Assembly (NCBI RefSeq): GCF_006864135.1
Contig: NZ_SADV01000006.1
Span: 1 to 64,000, forward strand
Source of the DNA: Lysinibacillus sphaericus
GTDB lineage: Bacteria; Bacillota; Bacilli; Bacillales_A; Planococcaceae
Direction: 5' to 3'
DNA length: 64,000 nt
In this document: piece by piece, positions 53,617 to 63,499 of the stretch
Layout: the number at the start of each line of letters is the position of its first letter
Numbering within the stretch: the stretch's first letter is position 1
Translations under genes and position numbers: made by a program
Notes under the pieces: generated by a model
What the model was told of the DNA's origin: nothing
The model's input: the letters and a program-made list of their open reading frames with translations, nothing else
Database searches by the model: none

Positions 53617-54324
53617 TTAAAATTTACAACTATCATCGGTACATACTCCCCCATCTTCTGAGCCTGCCATCTTTAATCCTGGTAATAAGCCCTCTTCCTC
53701 AGCAACTTTACGTAAAGTTTCTTCAAATACTTCTTGAGGTTGTGCCCCAGAAATACCATACTTACGATTTAACACAAAGAACGGTACCCCCCTTACGCCA
53801 AGCTGTAGCCCTTCTTGTATATCAGTCTCTACGTCTATTTCAAAATCATCGTTAGATAGAACCTTTGCAACTTCTTCACGGTTCAGACCTACTTGCTCAG
53901 CAATATCGATTAATACATCATCCTGACCAATACGCTTTGCTTCAATAAAATAACTGTATAATAGTGCTTCGACAAGTGCTGTAATATCGCCTTGTTGTTG
54001 TGCCCATTTTACTAGACGATGCGCTTTTAATGTATTTTCCTCCATTGAATTATCAAAGTTAAAATCTAGACCAACTTCTTTAGCGCGAGCAGCAACACCT
54101 TGCGTCATTTCCTTCGCTTTTTCTAGCGACATTCCATACTTTTTCGCCAATGCTTCATACGTAGACACATTCGTATCCACGGGTGTTGTTGAGTCAAGTT
54201 GATAGCTTTTATAAACGAGCTCTACCTGCCCTGCAAAACCCGTATCCTGAATCGCCTGCTCTAGTTGCTTTTTACCAATATAACAAAATGGACATACATA
54301 ATCTGACCAGATTTCAATTTTCAT
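53617..54324 (-). CDS. DsbA-family (FrnE-type) thiol oxidoreductase
   Basis: A 235-residue protein with a thioredoxin fold interrupted by a helical insert. The active site is CPFC at Cys11/Cys14 (SDYVCPFCYIG), and the cis-proline loop is GVRGVPFFVL. The C-terminus carries two extra cysteines (VCTDDSCKF), as in FrnE relatives. No signal peptide is present, so it is cytosolic, similar to B. subtilis YwbO. It is transcribed alone, near azoR. Confidence 0.9.
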   Translation of the reverse strand: MKIEIWSDYVCPFCYIGKKQLEQAIQDTGFAGQVELVYKSYQLDSTTPVDTNVSTYEALAKKYGMSLEKAKEMTQGVAARAKEVGLDFNFDNSMEENTLKAHRLVKWAQQQGDITALVEALLYSYFIEAKRIGQDDVLIDIAEQVGLNREEVAKVLSNDDFEIDVETDIQEGLQLGVRGVPFFVLNRKYGISGAQPQEVFEETLRKVAEEEGLLPGLKMAGSEDGGVCTDDSCKF

Positions 54325-54450
54325 AAGTAGTCACGCTCCTTTTGCTACATTGTAGCGATAGTAGATACAGCAAGGCAATTTTTAAGCTTGATTGCATAAA
54401 TTTTCAAATCAATCTACATACTGTACGTAAAAACAATGTGAGGGTTATGT

Positions 54451-55830
54451 ATGACACAATCTCTTTGGCTCGGAACAATTAATCCCATTTCGCTACCATC
54501 GCTCCCTGCATCAACAACTTGTGATGTATGTATAATTGGTGGAGGATTGACTGGACTTTATACAGCATATGTCTTAGCAAAATCAGGAGTAGATGTGGTC
54601 TTACTTGAAGCAAATTCCCATATCGGTCATGGTACAACTGGTAATTCAACAGGAAAATTAACTGCACAGCATAGCTTAGTTTATGCCAACCTTATTGAAA
54701 AACTTTCTGTAGATGAGGCACGACTCTATTATCATCTCAACCAAATAGCTGTAGAGAAAGCATTACAGTTACTCCCTAAGGAAAGTATTCAACAAGTAGA
54801 TTCCTTGCTTTATTGTCAAACAAAAGAAGGCTATGCCCAATTATTAAAAGAATGGAATGCCTATAAAGTATTAAATATTAAGGCGAAAATCACTTCTGAT
54901 ACAGAGCTTCCCTTCCCAGTTACAAAAGCACTTAGTATGTCCCAGCAGGCTCAAATACACCCTGTAGAAGCTTGTAATTTCCTTGTGAAAGAAGCATTAT
55001 CAATGGGCGCAAAAATCTACACAAATACCCGTGTTCAGCAATTAAATATACCTCAGAATAGCTTACATACCGCAAACAATATGTCGGTTCAATACAACAA
55101 GCTTATTTTGTGCACACACTATCCAATCGAAGCCTTTAGAGGACTTCAGCTTTTTAAACTTTCTAATAGTCGCTCCTATATGGTTGCTAGTAAAATTACC
55201 GATACACTACAAGGTCAATATTTATGCGTAGATAATCCTACTCGCTCTATTCGGACAGCTACTATTAACGACGAGCACTATCTAGTGTTAGGCGGAGCTA
55301 ATCATATTGCAGGTGAAACGACTAATACGGAGCCCTATTATGAGGCCATTCAAAATGAAATGAAGGCACATTTCGATCAGGAGGCAATCTATCGCTGGTC
55401 CGCGCAGGACATTGAAACACCTGATATGGTCCCTTATGTTGGCAGAATTACACCATCCTTGCCTAATGTTTTCATTGCAACTGGCTATCGAAAATGGGGA
55501 ATTTCCAATTCTTTTGTAGCGGGGGATATCTTATCATCCCTAATAACAGGAGCAAGGAATGAGGATGGTGCAGTGCCTCTTTATTCTCCAGCACGTACAA
55601 AATTCGGGGCTCAGTTTATGCAAATGCTAAAGGTAGGAGGCTTTGTAGCCAAGGAGTTCGTGGCGGGTTATGTGAAACACGCAAATACACCAACTTGCAC
55701 GCATTTAGGTTGTAAAACAAAATGGAATGAAGCCGACGAAACATGGGATTGCCCGTGTCACGGCTCTCGTTTTAATGCCAAAGGAGAAGTTCTTGAAGGT
55801 CCTGCTGTACACCCATTAAAACTAGATTAA
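54451..55830 (+). CDS. FAD-dependent oxidoreductase fused to a Rieske domain
   Basis: A 459-residue fusion (YhfW-like). The N-terminal DAO-type FAD domain starts with VCIIGGGLTGLYTAYVLAKSG. A Rieske [2Fe-2S] domain forms the last 60 residues, with ligands in CTHLGCKTKW and CPCHGSRF. It could couple amine or amino-acid oxidation to iron-sulfur electron transfer; the substrate is unknown. GAGGG precedes the ATG. It is convergent with ppaC across a shared terminator. Confidence 0.9.
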   Translation: MTQSLWLGTINPISLPSLPASTTCDVCIIGGGLTGLYTAYVLAKSGVDVVLLEANSHIGHGTTGNSTGKLTAQHSLVYANLIEKLSVDEARLYYHLNQIAVEKALQLLPKESIQQVDSLLYCQTKEGYAQLLKEWNAYKVLNIKAKITSDTELPFPVTKALSMSQQAQIHPVEACNFLVKEALSMGAKIYTNTRVQQLNIPQNSLHTANNMSVQYNKLILCTHYPIEAFRGLQLFKLSNSRSYMVASKITDTLQGQYLCVDNPTRSIRTATINDEHYLVLGGANHIAGETTNTEPYYEAIQNEMKAHFDQEAIYRWSAQDIETPDMVPYVGRITPSLPNVFIATGYRKWGISNSFVAGDILSSLITGARNEDGAVPLYSPARTKFGAQFMQMLKVGGFVAKEFVAGYVKHANTPTCTHLGCKTKWNEADETWDCPCHGSRFNAKGEVLEGPAVHPLKLD

Positions 55831-55866
55831 AAAAGAGGTTGCCTTTTTCAGGGCAACCTCTTCCTC
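55831..55866. terminator. Bidirectional terminator, Rieske fusion / ppaC
   Basis: GAGGTTGCC pairs with GGCAACCTC. The minus-strand tail is TCTTTTTTAATC; the plus tail is TTCCTCATT. It fills the whole gap between the two stop codons. Confidence 0.85.
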
Positions 55867-55867
55867 A

Positions 55868-56794
55868 TTATTTCAATGCCTCAGTTAAAACTGGAACGAT
55901 TTGTTTTTTACGAGATACAACACCTGGTAAAAGAACGCGATTATTCACAAGCTCCGCACCAAACCCTTTTGCTGCAACCTCTGCTACTTGTCCAACTGCA
56001 ACTGCTGTTGAATCATTGTTTAAAATATCTGTTACAACAAAGAAGAATAAATCTAAACCATTTTCCGCAACATTTTTATTTAATAAAATTTCTAATTCCT
56101 CTTGGCGACCAAGTACATCGTTAATATCGACAGCGTTTACTTGAGCTACTACAGATTTATATTCACCGAATTGGAATTCTTTTGCATCTAATGATAAAAG
56201 ATCTTCTAATGATTTATCTGAAAGATCAGCACCTGCTTTAAGCATTGCTAAACCGTATTCAGCGGCATCAACACCTGCAAGTTTCGCTAGCTCCTCAGCA
56301 GCTTTTACATCTTGCTCAGTGCAAGTTGGTGATTTGAATAATAATGTATCAGAAACGATAGCAGAAAGCATTAATCCAGCAATGTTTGCAGGAATTGCTA
56401 CGCCATGCTCTTTGAAGATTTTGTTTAAAATCGTTGCAGTACAGCCTACAGGTTCTGCACGGTAGTATAGTGGATCAGCCGTTTGGAAGTTGGCAATACG
56501 GTGATGATCAATAACCTCCGTAATTTGTACCTCTTCAATGCCATCAGCAGATTGCTGGAATTCATTGTGGTCTACAAGGATTACTTTTTCTGCTTCTCCA
56601 ACTACTGAAGAAATTAATCGAGGTGCCTCAAAGCCAAATTTATCTAAAGCAAATTGAGTTTCGTTATTTACTTCTCCAAGGCGTACCGCTTCAGCATCAA
56701 CGCCAATTTGCTGTTTTAAATATGCATATACAATTGCAGATGTAATTGTGTCTGTATCTGGATTTTTATGACCAAAAACTAAAACTTTACTCAT
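55868..56794 (-). CDS. ppaC: Manganese-dependent inorganic pyrophosphatase
   Basis: A 308-residue family II pyrophosphatase. The metal motifs are [10 protein letters not shown] at the N-terminus, LVDHNE, and EVIDHHRI, the DHH box. The C-terminal DHHA2 domain includes RKKQIVP, with a substrate-binding Arg-Lys pair. It drives biosynthesis by removing PPi. The ATG at 56794 has AGGAGGA upstream; the longer frame is not conserved. Confidence 0.95.
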   Translation of the reverse strand: MSKVLVFGHKNPDTDTITSAIVYAYLKQQIGVDAEAVRLGEVNNETQFALDKFGFEAPRLISSVVGEAEKVILVDHNEFQQSADGIEEVQITEVIDHHRIANFQTADPLYYRAEPVGCTATILNKIFKEHGVAIPANIAGLMLSAIVSDTLLFKSPTCTEQDVKAAEELAKLAGVDAAEYGLAMLKAGADLSDKSLEDLLSLDAKEFQFGEYKSVVAQVNAVDINDVLGRQEELEILLNKNVAENGLDLFFFVVTDILNNDSTAVAVGQVAEVAAKGFGAELVNNRVLLPGVVSRKKQIVPVLTEALK

Positions 56795-56901
56795 TGAAAT
56801 TATTCCTCCTAAATGGCAATAACATTTATATTTTATTTTACCATACCTTATGAGCAAACATGATATAAAGTGAAAGTTTATCTATAAAGGATCTACTACC
56901 A

Positions 56902-57037
56902 ATATTATGCCTCGGCATAGTTGTGTTCTGAATCGGAAAGTGGCAACCGTCAGAGCCTTTTAGGCCAACAAATGTTTATTGCGCGAAAGCGTAGCGGCAG
57001 CAGCGGATGTTTGGACAACCGCTGAGAGAAGTTAAAA
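56902..57037. repeat. Family B repeat, short
   Basis: It starts ATATTATGCCTCGGCATAGT. One unit follows (GCGCGAAAGCGTAGCGGCAG), and it ends CCGCTGAGAGAAGTTAAA. It is the first of three repeats lined up in the 834-bp gap between ppaC and the GNAT gene. Confidence 0.8.
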
Positions 57038-57116
57038 TTTACTATTATAAAATAGTTGATCTCTTACTTACTTTCCCTACGAGACTACTTGTTGAAATCT
57101 ATGTCATGTGAATTAG

Positions 57117-57176
57117 TTGATTGAGGTGAAGAATGGACGCCTCGAGGAAAGCGCACAGTCTGAACGGAAATCAACC
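57117..57176. repeat. Family A mini copy (60 bp)
   Basis: The left end GTTGATTGAGGTGAAGAATG and the right end CAGTCTGAACGGAAATCAAC are inverted, and only about 25 bp remain between them. It is an internal-deletion form, lying 105 bp from a full copy. Confidence 0.75.
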
Positions 57177-57217
57177 TCACTTCACGGTGGCAATCCACAA
57201 AAATCACCCATTAAACC

Positions 57218-57402
57218 AATTATGAGGTTCATCACCAAAAGTTGTGGATGACTTTTGTTAAAACGTCTACTATGTAAATAGTTGATTGGAGTGGAGACTG
57301 GGCGACTCCTAGGGGATCAGCGTCACAGATGAGACCCTGCAGCGCAGCGAAGCGGCTCATCGGACGCCCCCAGGAAAGCGCCCAGTCGGAACGGAAATCA
57401 AC
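57218..57402. repeat. Family A hairpin repeat, cleanest full copy
   Basis: The hairpin covers 57,281-57,402. In order it pairs GTTGATT/AATCAAC, GACTGGGCG/CGCCCAGTC, TCCT-GGGG/CCCC-AGGA, GCGTC/GACGC and GATGAG/CTCATC around a loop containing CTGCAGCGCAGCGAAGCG. The flank 57,218-57,280 (GGTTCATCACCAAAAGTTGT to CTATGTAAATA) is the tail also seen at 12,891 and 10,809. No 35-bp unit is present. Confidence 0.9.
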
Positions 57403-57628
57403 CACATGTTTTGGTGATGATCCAATTATGAGTTATTATTAGATTTAATATATTTATCTGTTAATAACATCCTATTTATAACACTTAATAATAATAATAC
57501 GTAGTTTATAAAAAAATTTTACTATAAATAGATATATAGTTGTGTTTTTATATTTAAGAAACCGTAATTTTATGCTATTATCAGGTAGTCTATATATATA
57601 TTAGGATATACAGGAAATGGGGATCACG

Positions 57629-58429
57629 ATGACAAAGAAGATGGAAAAAAAGTATATTCCTTTAGCAAATTATTTTGAAGTAGCTTTACAACAAGAAATT
57701 ACTTTATCATTTAGCGAACTCGAAAACATTATGGGACAAGCCTTGCCAAATGCAGCTTACTTGAATAGGAGCTGGTGGAAGAAAACAAAGCCCCCTCTCT
57801 CTCACTATTTGTCATGGACAAATGCAGGCTACTATGTCATTGATGTTAAACTCGGTACCAGTGTATCTTTCTCGCGTACACAGATGAAGACTACGAGTAA
57901 TATTTCTAAAGATGACGAAAACCCATCTGCATACATAATTCGAGCAATTGAAGCATCAGATGCCAGATCATTTATTCATTTGCAAGAAGAAATTTTCCAA
58001 CAAACTGACTTCATGTATAACAGGGAAAATGAATTAGACCTCACAGTTCAACAGCTTCGTAAAGATTTAAGCAATTGGAAACAATTAAAAAACCGTACAA
58101 TTTTACTTTGTATATTAAATGGTAATTTTGCTGGTTATGCCGTTATCCATGGCTATAAACATTCTAAAACTAAGCATGTTGCATCAGTCCGCCTAGCTGT
58201 TAAGGAAGAGCATCAACGACAAGGTATTGGTTCAGAGCTAATGAAAGCAGTTGAACAATGGTCTAAACAGCGGGATATTTCGCGCTTAGAAGCATCTGTT
58301 ATGGAACATAATGATTGTGCTTTACATCTGTTTAAAAAACTAGATTTTCAGCAAGAAGGTATCCGACAAAACGCTATTAAATTAAATGATACCTTTATTA
58401 ACGAATATAGCTTAAGTAAAATTTTATAA
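57629..58429 (+). CDS. GNAT acetyltransferase with extra N-terminal domain
   Basis: A 266-residue two-domain protein. The first 80 residues (PLANYFEVALQQEITLSFSE, then LPNAAYLNRSWWKK) resemble the DUF7662-type domain with its Trp-rich WxN pattern. The GNAT domain covers about 105-260, with the acetyl-CoA loop RLAVKEEHQRQGIGSELMKA and LEASVMEHNDCALHLFKKLDF. The ATG at 57629 follows GGGGA. The substrate is unknown. It is monocistronic, with a terminator 15 bp after the stop. Confidence 0.85.
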   Translation: MTKKMEKKYIPLANYFEVALQQEITLSFSELENIMGQALPNAAYLNRSWWKKTKPPLSHYLSWTNAGYYVIDVKLGTSVSFSRTQMKTTSNISKDDENPSAYIIRAIEASDARSFIHLQEEIFQQTDFMYNRENELDLTVQQLRKDLSNWKQLKNRTILLCILNGNFAGYAVIHGYKHSKTKHVASVRLAVKEEHQRQGIGSELMKAVEQWSKQRDISRLEASVMEHNDCALHLFKKLDFQQEGIRQNAIKLNDTFINEYSLSKIL

Positions 58430-58443
58430 GCTTCTTTTTCTAG

Positions 58444-58475
58444 GATGTCTAAAACTTATTTGGACATCTTTTTTA
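58444..58475 (+). terminator. Terminator after the GNAT fusion gene
   Basis: GATGTC pairs with GACATC, extended by AAA/TTT after one mismatch, and is followed by TTTTTTATG. Confidence 0.82.
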
Positions 58476-58522
58476 TGTGTAGCATAAATTAGATTTTACG
58501 TTTTCTACGCGTTGTAAAATGT

Positions 58523-59389
58523 TTAGAAAACTTGCTTCTCTCTTGCTGCATCTAAGAATAACAAATTATTTTCTAATTGCTCATATGATTGCTGGTATTT
58601 CTCATATTGTGCTTTATCCTGATTAACCATTTCCTCAATTAGCGCATGTAAAAACGAAAATACTACTGGAATAACATCCAATGAAGATTGCTTTTTCAGA
58701 CTTAGTGTAAATAATGCACTTGCATATTCCCGAATAGAAGACAAGGCCGAACCAGTAATAGCAATAATTTTAGCTTTTTTCTTCTTGGCAATTTCTACAA
58801 TCGTTTGAATGTCGTTTGAATACTTGTCCCCTGCAAAAACTATTAATGTCGTCTGCTCCCCCATACTGTTAATTTGTTGTACGATATCGTCGGATTCTGA
58901 GCGAAGCTGTTTTACATTTGGACGTAAAGTTTTCATTGTATACGATAACCAATTTGCAATGGACGCAGCTTGACGAGTACCTAAAATATAAACGTTCTCT
59001 GCTTCATGCATCCACTTTGAGCTTTTTTGAAGCATATTATCGTTAATCAAATGAATCGTCTCTTGAATATTTTGAATATCGCGTTGCATCACCTTACCGA
59101 AACTTGGAATATTCCGCTTACTTGAAAAATATGTAGGTTGAATACTCTCACCGCCATTTTGAGTCATTACATCGCTTCTGACCTTGTCTTGAAGCTCGAC
59201 ATAGCCCATCAAATCCATCGCATAACAAAAACGAATAACTGTTGATTCACTAACATTCGCCTGTCTACCAACTTCTGCTGCTCCATTACCAATTACAACT
59301 GTAGGGTTACTCATAACAAATTGCGCAACTTTACGCTGGCCTTTTGACAGCCTAACAAATCTTCTTTCTATTTCTTCATTAATGCTCAT
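58523..59389 (-). CDS. RpiR/MurR-family regulator
   Basis: A 288-residue repressor-type protein. The N-terminal helix-turn-helix is EVGRQANVSESTVIRFCYAMDLMGY, and the C-terminal SIS sugar-phosphate domain spans about 115-250 (VYILGTRQAASIANWLSY, then IVFAGDKYSNDIQTIVEIAKKKKAKIIAITG-like). It probably senses a sugar phosphate. No sugar operon is adjacent. The ATG at 59389 has AAAGG 9 bp upstream; a longer frame is less likely. Confidence 0.88.
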   Translation of the reverse strand: MSINEEIERRFVRLSKGQRKVAQFVMSNPTVVIGNGAAEVGRQANVSESTVIRFCYAMDLMGYVELQDKVRSDVMTQNGGESIQPTYFSSKRNIPSFGKVMQRDIQNIQETIHLINDNMLQKSSKWMHEAENVYILGTRQAASIANWLSYTMKTLRPNVKQLRSESDDIVQQINSMGEQTTLIVFAGDKYSNDIQTIVEIAKKKKAKIIAITGSALSSIREYASALFTLSLKKQSSLDVIPVVFSFLHALIEEMVNQDKAQYEKYQQSYEQLENNLLFLDAAREKQVF

Positions 59390-59457
59390 TTCTAACAACC
59401 TTTCTTTCAATGAAATTATCACGAACGGAGATTGTTTCCTACTGACTCTAAATTCGG

Positions 59458-59653
59458 ATCAATTAAGCCTCGACATAATTGTTGCTGTCGCTTTCGCTTT
59501 CGCACAGAAAACATTTGGTGCTGTCGCTTCGCTTTAGATAAACAATGCATCCGTAATCGGCTGAAGGCTTTAACTTCTTTCATCGGGCGTTTAAATGCAT
59601 GGATGTGTCGCTACGCTTTCGGTACGGAAAATAATTGCTGAAAGAAGTTAAAA
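59458..59653. repeat. Family B repeat with two diverged units
   Basis: It starts CAATTAAGCCTCGACATAAT. Two units follow (TTGCTGTCGCTTTCGCTTTCGC and GTGCTGTCGCTTCGCTTTAG), then GCATCCGTAATCGGC. The terminal inverted repeat is TTTAACTTCTTTCA paired with TGAAAGAAGTTAAA, the clearest view of that end. Confidence 0.85.
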
Positions 59654-59788
59654 ATACAGTATCACGATTACAATCTGAATACAATGACTTTTCTGAAAAA
59701 TCTTCAATGCTTTAACTCGCTAATATAAAAGAGACCAAAAAGTTCTATTATCAATAGTTTATCGCTGAATCAACCTTATAGGACAAGA

Positions 59789-59946
59789 GTTGATTTCCGT
59801 TGCGACTATAAGCTTTCCTAGCGAAGCTCGCTCCAAGGTTACATCTGTAGCCACGGGTATTACCAATAAACCCCTAGCCTGCAATCAATTGATCCACGTA
59901 CTATACGTTTTTAACCAAATGTCATCCCCATTTTCAGTGACGAACC
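59789..59946. repeat. Family A repeat, degraded
   Basis: The left end GTTGATTTCCGTTGCGACTA and a right end GCAATCAATTGATCC remain. The tail GTCATCCCCATTTTCAGTGACGAACC follows. The interior stem is mostly lost. Confidence 0.65.
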
Positions 59947-60023
59947 TTATTTTGTGATTTTAACAGATTTTTAAAAATATTTGAATAAAAATTAATAACC
60001 TCTAATTTTTATGTAAATCAATT

Positions 60024-60066
60024 GATAAAAATGCCTTGGATTATAGTTCATCCAAGACATTTTTAT
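60024..60066 (-). terminator. Terminator after niaP
   Basis: On the minus strand ATGTCTTGGAT pairs with ATCCAAGGCAT (one mismatch) and is followed by TTTTTATC. It lies 12 bp after the stop. Confidence 0.85.
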
Positions 60067-60071
60067 TTTTG

Positions 60072-61301
60072 TTATTCTAATTCAATTTGTTTCGTTTCTC
60101 GACCTAAGAATATTACCTCAACAACACCGATAATAATTGCTCCACAGAAAATAGCAAAGATAAAACCAATATCATAACCTGCAGTTAATAAAGAGCCTAC
60201 TAACAAAGGTCCAAAAACACCACCGATGCGCCCAACAGCTGCTGCCATTCCTGCACCCGTTCCACGAATAATTGCAGGATACTGCTCTGGTGTATAAGCA
60301 TAGAGCGCACCCCATGCTCCTAAGTTAAAGAACGATAAAAACATCCCAGATGTTAATAGCACTACTAGTGTTTCCGCATTACCAAAAATGAACGCACTTA
60401 CTGCTGTACCAATTAAATAAGAAACAAGTACAAACTTTCTCCCAAATTTTTCTATAAACCAAGCAGCTGTAAAATAACCTGGTAGCTGCGCAAGCGTCAT
60501 AATGAGAACATATTTAAAGCTCGTAATCATATCAAAACCTTTACCAACCATAACACTCGGTAGCCATAAAAACATACCGTAATACGAGAAAACAACCGTA
60601 AACCATAGCACCCATAACATAAGTGTCGAGCGTACATATTTTTTCGACCATACTTCTCGAATATTTTGCATAACACTACGTTTCTTAGACGCAGCCTTTA
60701 CAGTAAATTGTGATGAATCTGGCAAGTTCCAACGAAGATAAATTGCATATATTGCTGGAATTGCCGTTAACAATAAAGCACTACGCCATCCCCATGAAGG
60801 AATAACAAAATACGATATCAATGCAGCAATTAACCATCCCGCCGCCCAAAAACTTTCTAGCAAAACAACTACTCGCCCACGCTCTTTAGCTTCTACACTC
60901 TCAGAAACTAACGTCGACGCCACTGGCAATTCTCCCCCTAGCCCCATGCCTACTAAAAAGCGTAGTGTCATAAAAGCAGCTAATGTAGTGGTAAATGCTG
61001 ACAAGCCACTCGCAATCGAAAATAATACAAGCGTCCACATAAAAATTTGTTTACGTCCCACTTTATCGGCAAGCACGCCGAAAACAAGAGCACCTACAGC
61101 CATACCAATTGAGTTTATGCTACCAATCCAACCCGACTGACTTGGTGTTAATCCCCAATCAACTGCTAATGCTGCAATAACGAACGATAATATTCCTACG
61201 TCCATTGCATCGAAAAGCCAGCCTACCCCCGCTACCCCTAAAAGCTTATTGCGAGAAATAGATTGTTGAAATTTATCCGCTGATACTGTATTTATCGTCA
61301 T
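60072..61301 (-). CDS. niaP: Niacin transporter NiaP (MFS)
   Basis: A 409-residue metabolite:proton symporter with 12 helices. It is colinear with B. subtilis NiaP (YceI), including KLLGVAGVGWLFDAMDVG, GMGLGGELPVASTLVSE, WFTVVFSYYGMFLWLPSVM and the end RETKQIELE. It imports nicotinate/nicotinamide for NAD salvage. The ATG at 61301 follows AGGTGG. It is monocistronic, divergent from thrC. Confidence 0.9.
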   Translation of the reverse strand: MTINTVSADKFQQSISRNKLLGVAGVGWLFDAMDVGILSFVIAALAVDWGLTPSQSGWIGSINSIGMAVGALVFGVLADKVGRKQIFMWTLVLFSIASGLSAFTTTLAAFMTLRFLVGMGLGGELPVASTLVSESVEAKERGRVVVLLESFWAAGWLIAALISYFVIPSWGWRSALLLTAIPAIYAIYLRWNLPDSSQFTVKAASKKRSVMQNIREVWSKKYVRSTLMLWVLWFTVVFSYYGMFLWLPSVMVGKGFDMITSFKYVLIMTLAQLPGYFTAAWFIEKFGRKFVLVSYLIGTAVSAFIFGNAETLVVLLTSGMFLSFFNLGAWGALYAYTPEQYPAIIRGTGAGMAAAVGRIGGVFGPLLVGSLLTAGYDIGFIFAIFCGAIIIGVVEVIFLGRETKQIELE

Positions 61302-61419
61302 TTTAACCACCTGTCTTTACACATGACTTTACATTGTAAGTTTACTATACAGTTGTTTCAAGAAAGTGACAAGCAAAAATTCAAATTACCGAATTGTTTA
61401 GACAATTTATGAAATTCTA

Positions 61420-61449
61420 TTGAAAACATGGGGCAATTTGCGTTAAAAT
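61420..61449 (+). promoter_or_regulatory. Probable sigma-A promoter of thrC-thrB
   Basis: TTGAAA (61,420-61,425) and TAAAAT (61,444-61,449) are separated by 18 bp, 58 bp before the thrC start. No T-box or other leader structure is seen between. Confidence 0.55.
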
Positions 61450-61507
61450 GTCTTTTATACAAAAACAACTGTTCTTCCTATGAGAACAAAAGGAGATCGT
61501 AAACGTT

Positions 61508-62560
61508 ATGTGGAAAGGCCTAATTGAGGAATATAAACAATTTTTACCCGTAACAGAAAATACACCTGCTCTGACTTTAAACGAAGGCAATACGCCTCTT
61601 ATACATTTAGTAAATCTATCTAAAAAACTAGGCATTGAGCTTTATGGAAAAATTGAAGGTGCAAATCCAACTGGTTCCTTTAAAGACCGTGGTATGGTGT
61701 TTGCCGTTGCAAAAGCGATTGAAGAAGGTAGCAAATGCGTTATTTGTGCTTCAACTGGTAACACATCAGCCGCAGCAGCAGCTTATGCAACTCGCGCTGG
61801 AATCCAGTCCATAGTCGTTATCCCTAAAGGAAAAGTAGCCCTTGGTAAACTAGCCCAAGCAACAATGTATGGTGCAAAGATTATCGAAATCGACGGTAAT
61901 TTTGATGATGCATTAAATATTGTTCGTCAAGTAAGTGAAACAACTCCAGTGGCACTTGTAAACTCTGTAAATCCATTCCGCATCGAGGGGCAAAAAACGG
62001 CATCATTTGAAATTGTAGATGCTTTAGGAAAAGCTCCAGACTATCTTTGCATCCCTGTTGGTAACGCAGGTAACATTACTGCATACTGGAAAGGCTTTAA
62101 AGAATACGATGCAGCAAAAGGCTCTGGTTTACCAAAAATGTTCGGCTTTGAAGCTGAAGGTGCAGCAGCAATTGTAAAAGGTGAACCTATTGCTAATCCT
62201 GAGACAGTGGCAACAGCTATTCGTATCGGTAATCCTGCAAGTTGGAAATTTGCAGAAGCAGCTCGCGATGAGTCTGGTGGTATTATTGACTCAGTTACAG
62301 ACGAAGAAATTTTAGCTGCTTACAAATTAATTGCTGGCACTGAAGGAATCTTCGTTGAACCAGGTTCAGCTGCATCATTAGCTGGCGTTATTAAATCAGT
62401 TGAAAATGGCAAAATTGCGAAGGGCTCTAAAGTTGTGACAATTTTTACGGGTAATGGATTGAAAGATCCTGATACTGCCATGAATGTCTCGACTGTAGAT
62501 GTTGTTTCACTGAAAAACGATGAAGAAGAAATTCGAAAATATATCGAGGGCGTACTATGA
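61508..62560 (+). CDS. thrC: Threonine synthase
   Basis: A 350-residue PLP enzyme converting phosphohomoserine to threonine. The PLP lysine is Lys59 in [11 protein letters not shown], and the phosphate-binding loop is [11 protein letters not shown]. The length fits the short Bacillus class. AGGAGA precedes the ATG. Its stop overlaps the thrB start (ATGA), so the two are coupled. The hom gene is not adjacent. Confidence 0.96.
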   Translation: MWKGLIEEYKQFLPVTENTPALTLNEGNTPLIHLVNLSKKLGIELYGKIEGANPTGSFKDRGMVFAVAKAIEEGSKCVICASTGNTSAAAAAYATRAGIQSIVVIPKGKVALGKLAQATMYGAKIIEIDGNFDDALNIVRQVSETTPVALVNSVNPFRIEGQKTASFEIVDALGKAPDYLCIPVGNAGNITAYWKGFKEYDAAKGSGLPKMFGFEAEGAAAIVKGEPIANPETVATAIRIGNPASWKFAEAARDESGGIIDSVTDEEILAAYKLIAGTEGIFVEPGSAASLAGVIKSVENGKIAKGSKVVTIFTGNGLKDPDTAMNVSTVDVVSLKNDEEEIRKYIEGVL

Positions 62561-63471
62561 GTAACATGTGGGAGATCACGGTTCCTGGGAGCACAGCAAA
62601 TCTAGGTCCAGGCTTTGATTCAATAGGGCTTGGCTTATCCCTTTACTTAAAGTTAACCGTGTCTTTACAGGATAGTTGGGAAATTATCCACCTCGATGAT
62701 AATGGTCCTAAAGAGTTTGAACTGGAAGAGCATTTACTATACGTCATTGCAAAAAAAATTGCGGAGAGATACGGGAAGCAACTACCTGCCTGCCGTGTTG
62801 AAATGGCAAGTGAACTTCCATTAGCCCGTGGTTTAGGGAGCAGTGCAGCGGTCATCGTTGCAGGAATTGAACTAGCTAATCAAGTCTGTGACTTAGGCTT
62901 AACTTTACAGGATAAACTCAATTTGTCCTCACAAATCGAAGGACATCCTGACAATGCAACAGCCTCGGTATTAGGAGGATTAACAATTTCTTCAATGAAT
63001 GATAATGGCGTTGTTGATACATTTCATGTTAATGATCTAGATGCTTCCTTCATTGTGTATGTGCCCGATGTCGAACTAAAAACAAGTGAATCCCGTTCTG
63101 TTTTACCAGAACAATTTGATCGAACATATGCAGTGAGGGCCTCTGCAAATGCAAATATGCTAGCTGCATCATTAATGGTTCGTGATTTCGAGCGTGCAGG
63201 TCGTTATATGGAGGCTGATTTATTCCATGAACCTTTCCGCGCCAATTTAATTCCACAATATAAAGAGATTCATGAAGCAGCAAAGGCTAATGGGGCATTT
63301 GGAACAGCTTTAAGCGGCGCAGGACCAACACTGATTTCTATCATTCCTACTGCTATTGCGCAAAATTTCGTAAATGCCATGAAAAATCAATTTCCAGAGC
63401 ATGAAATTATCTTAACAAAAGCCGATGAAAACGGTGTACAAGTAAAATTTGAACGTCTACTGCAAAAGTAG
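62557..63471 (+). CDS. thrB: Homoserine kinase
   Basis: A 304-residue GHMP kinase that makes the substrate of ThrC. The ATP loop is [16 protein letters not shown], the N-terminal motif is [16 protein letters not shown], and the C-terminal one is [12 protein letters not shown]. It overlaps thrC by 4 bp. Its last codons lie in the terminator stem. Confidence 0.96.
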   Translation: MSNMWEITVPGSTANLGPGFDSIGLGLSLYLKLTVSLQDSWEIIHLDDNGPKEFELEEHLLYVIAKKIAERYGKQLPACRVEMASELPLARGLGSSAAVIVAGIELANQVCDLGLTLQDKLNLSSQIEGHPDNATASVLGGLTISSMNDNGVVDTFHVNDLDASFIVYVPDVELKTSESRSVLPEQFDRTYAVRASANANMLAASLMVRDFERAGRYMEADLFHEPFRANLIPQYKEIHEAAKANGAFGTALSGAGPTLISIIPTAIAQNFVNAMKNQFPEHEIILTKADENGVQVKFERLLQK

Positions 63472-63481
63472 ACGTTTTTTC
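63452..63481 (+). terminator. Terminator overlapping the end of thrB
   Basis: The perfect stem AACGTCTACT/AGTAGACGTT with loop GCAAA is followed by TTTTC. It ends only 19 bp before the mtnX start codon. Confidence 0.88.
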
Positions 63482-63499
63482 TTGAAGGGGGGAAGTAGC

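Noticed and set aside
61320-61507. T-box or threonine attenuator before thrC
   Set aside because: No terminator/antiterminator pair, T-box motif or leader peptide rich in Thr codons is seen; only a plain promoter-like sequence.
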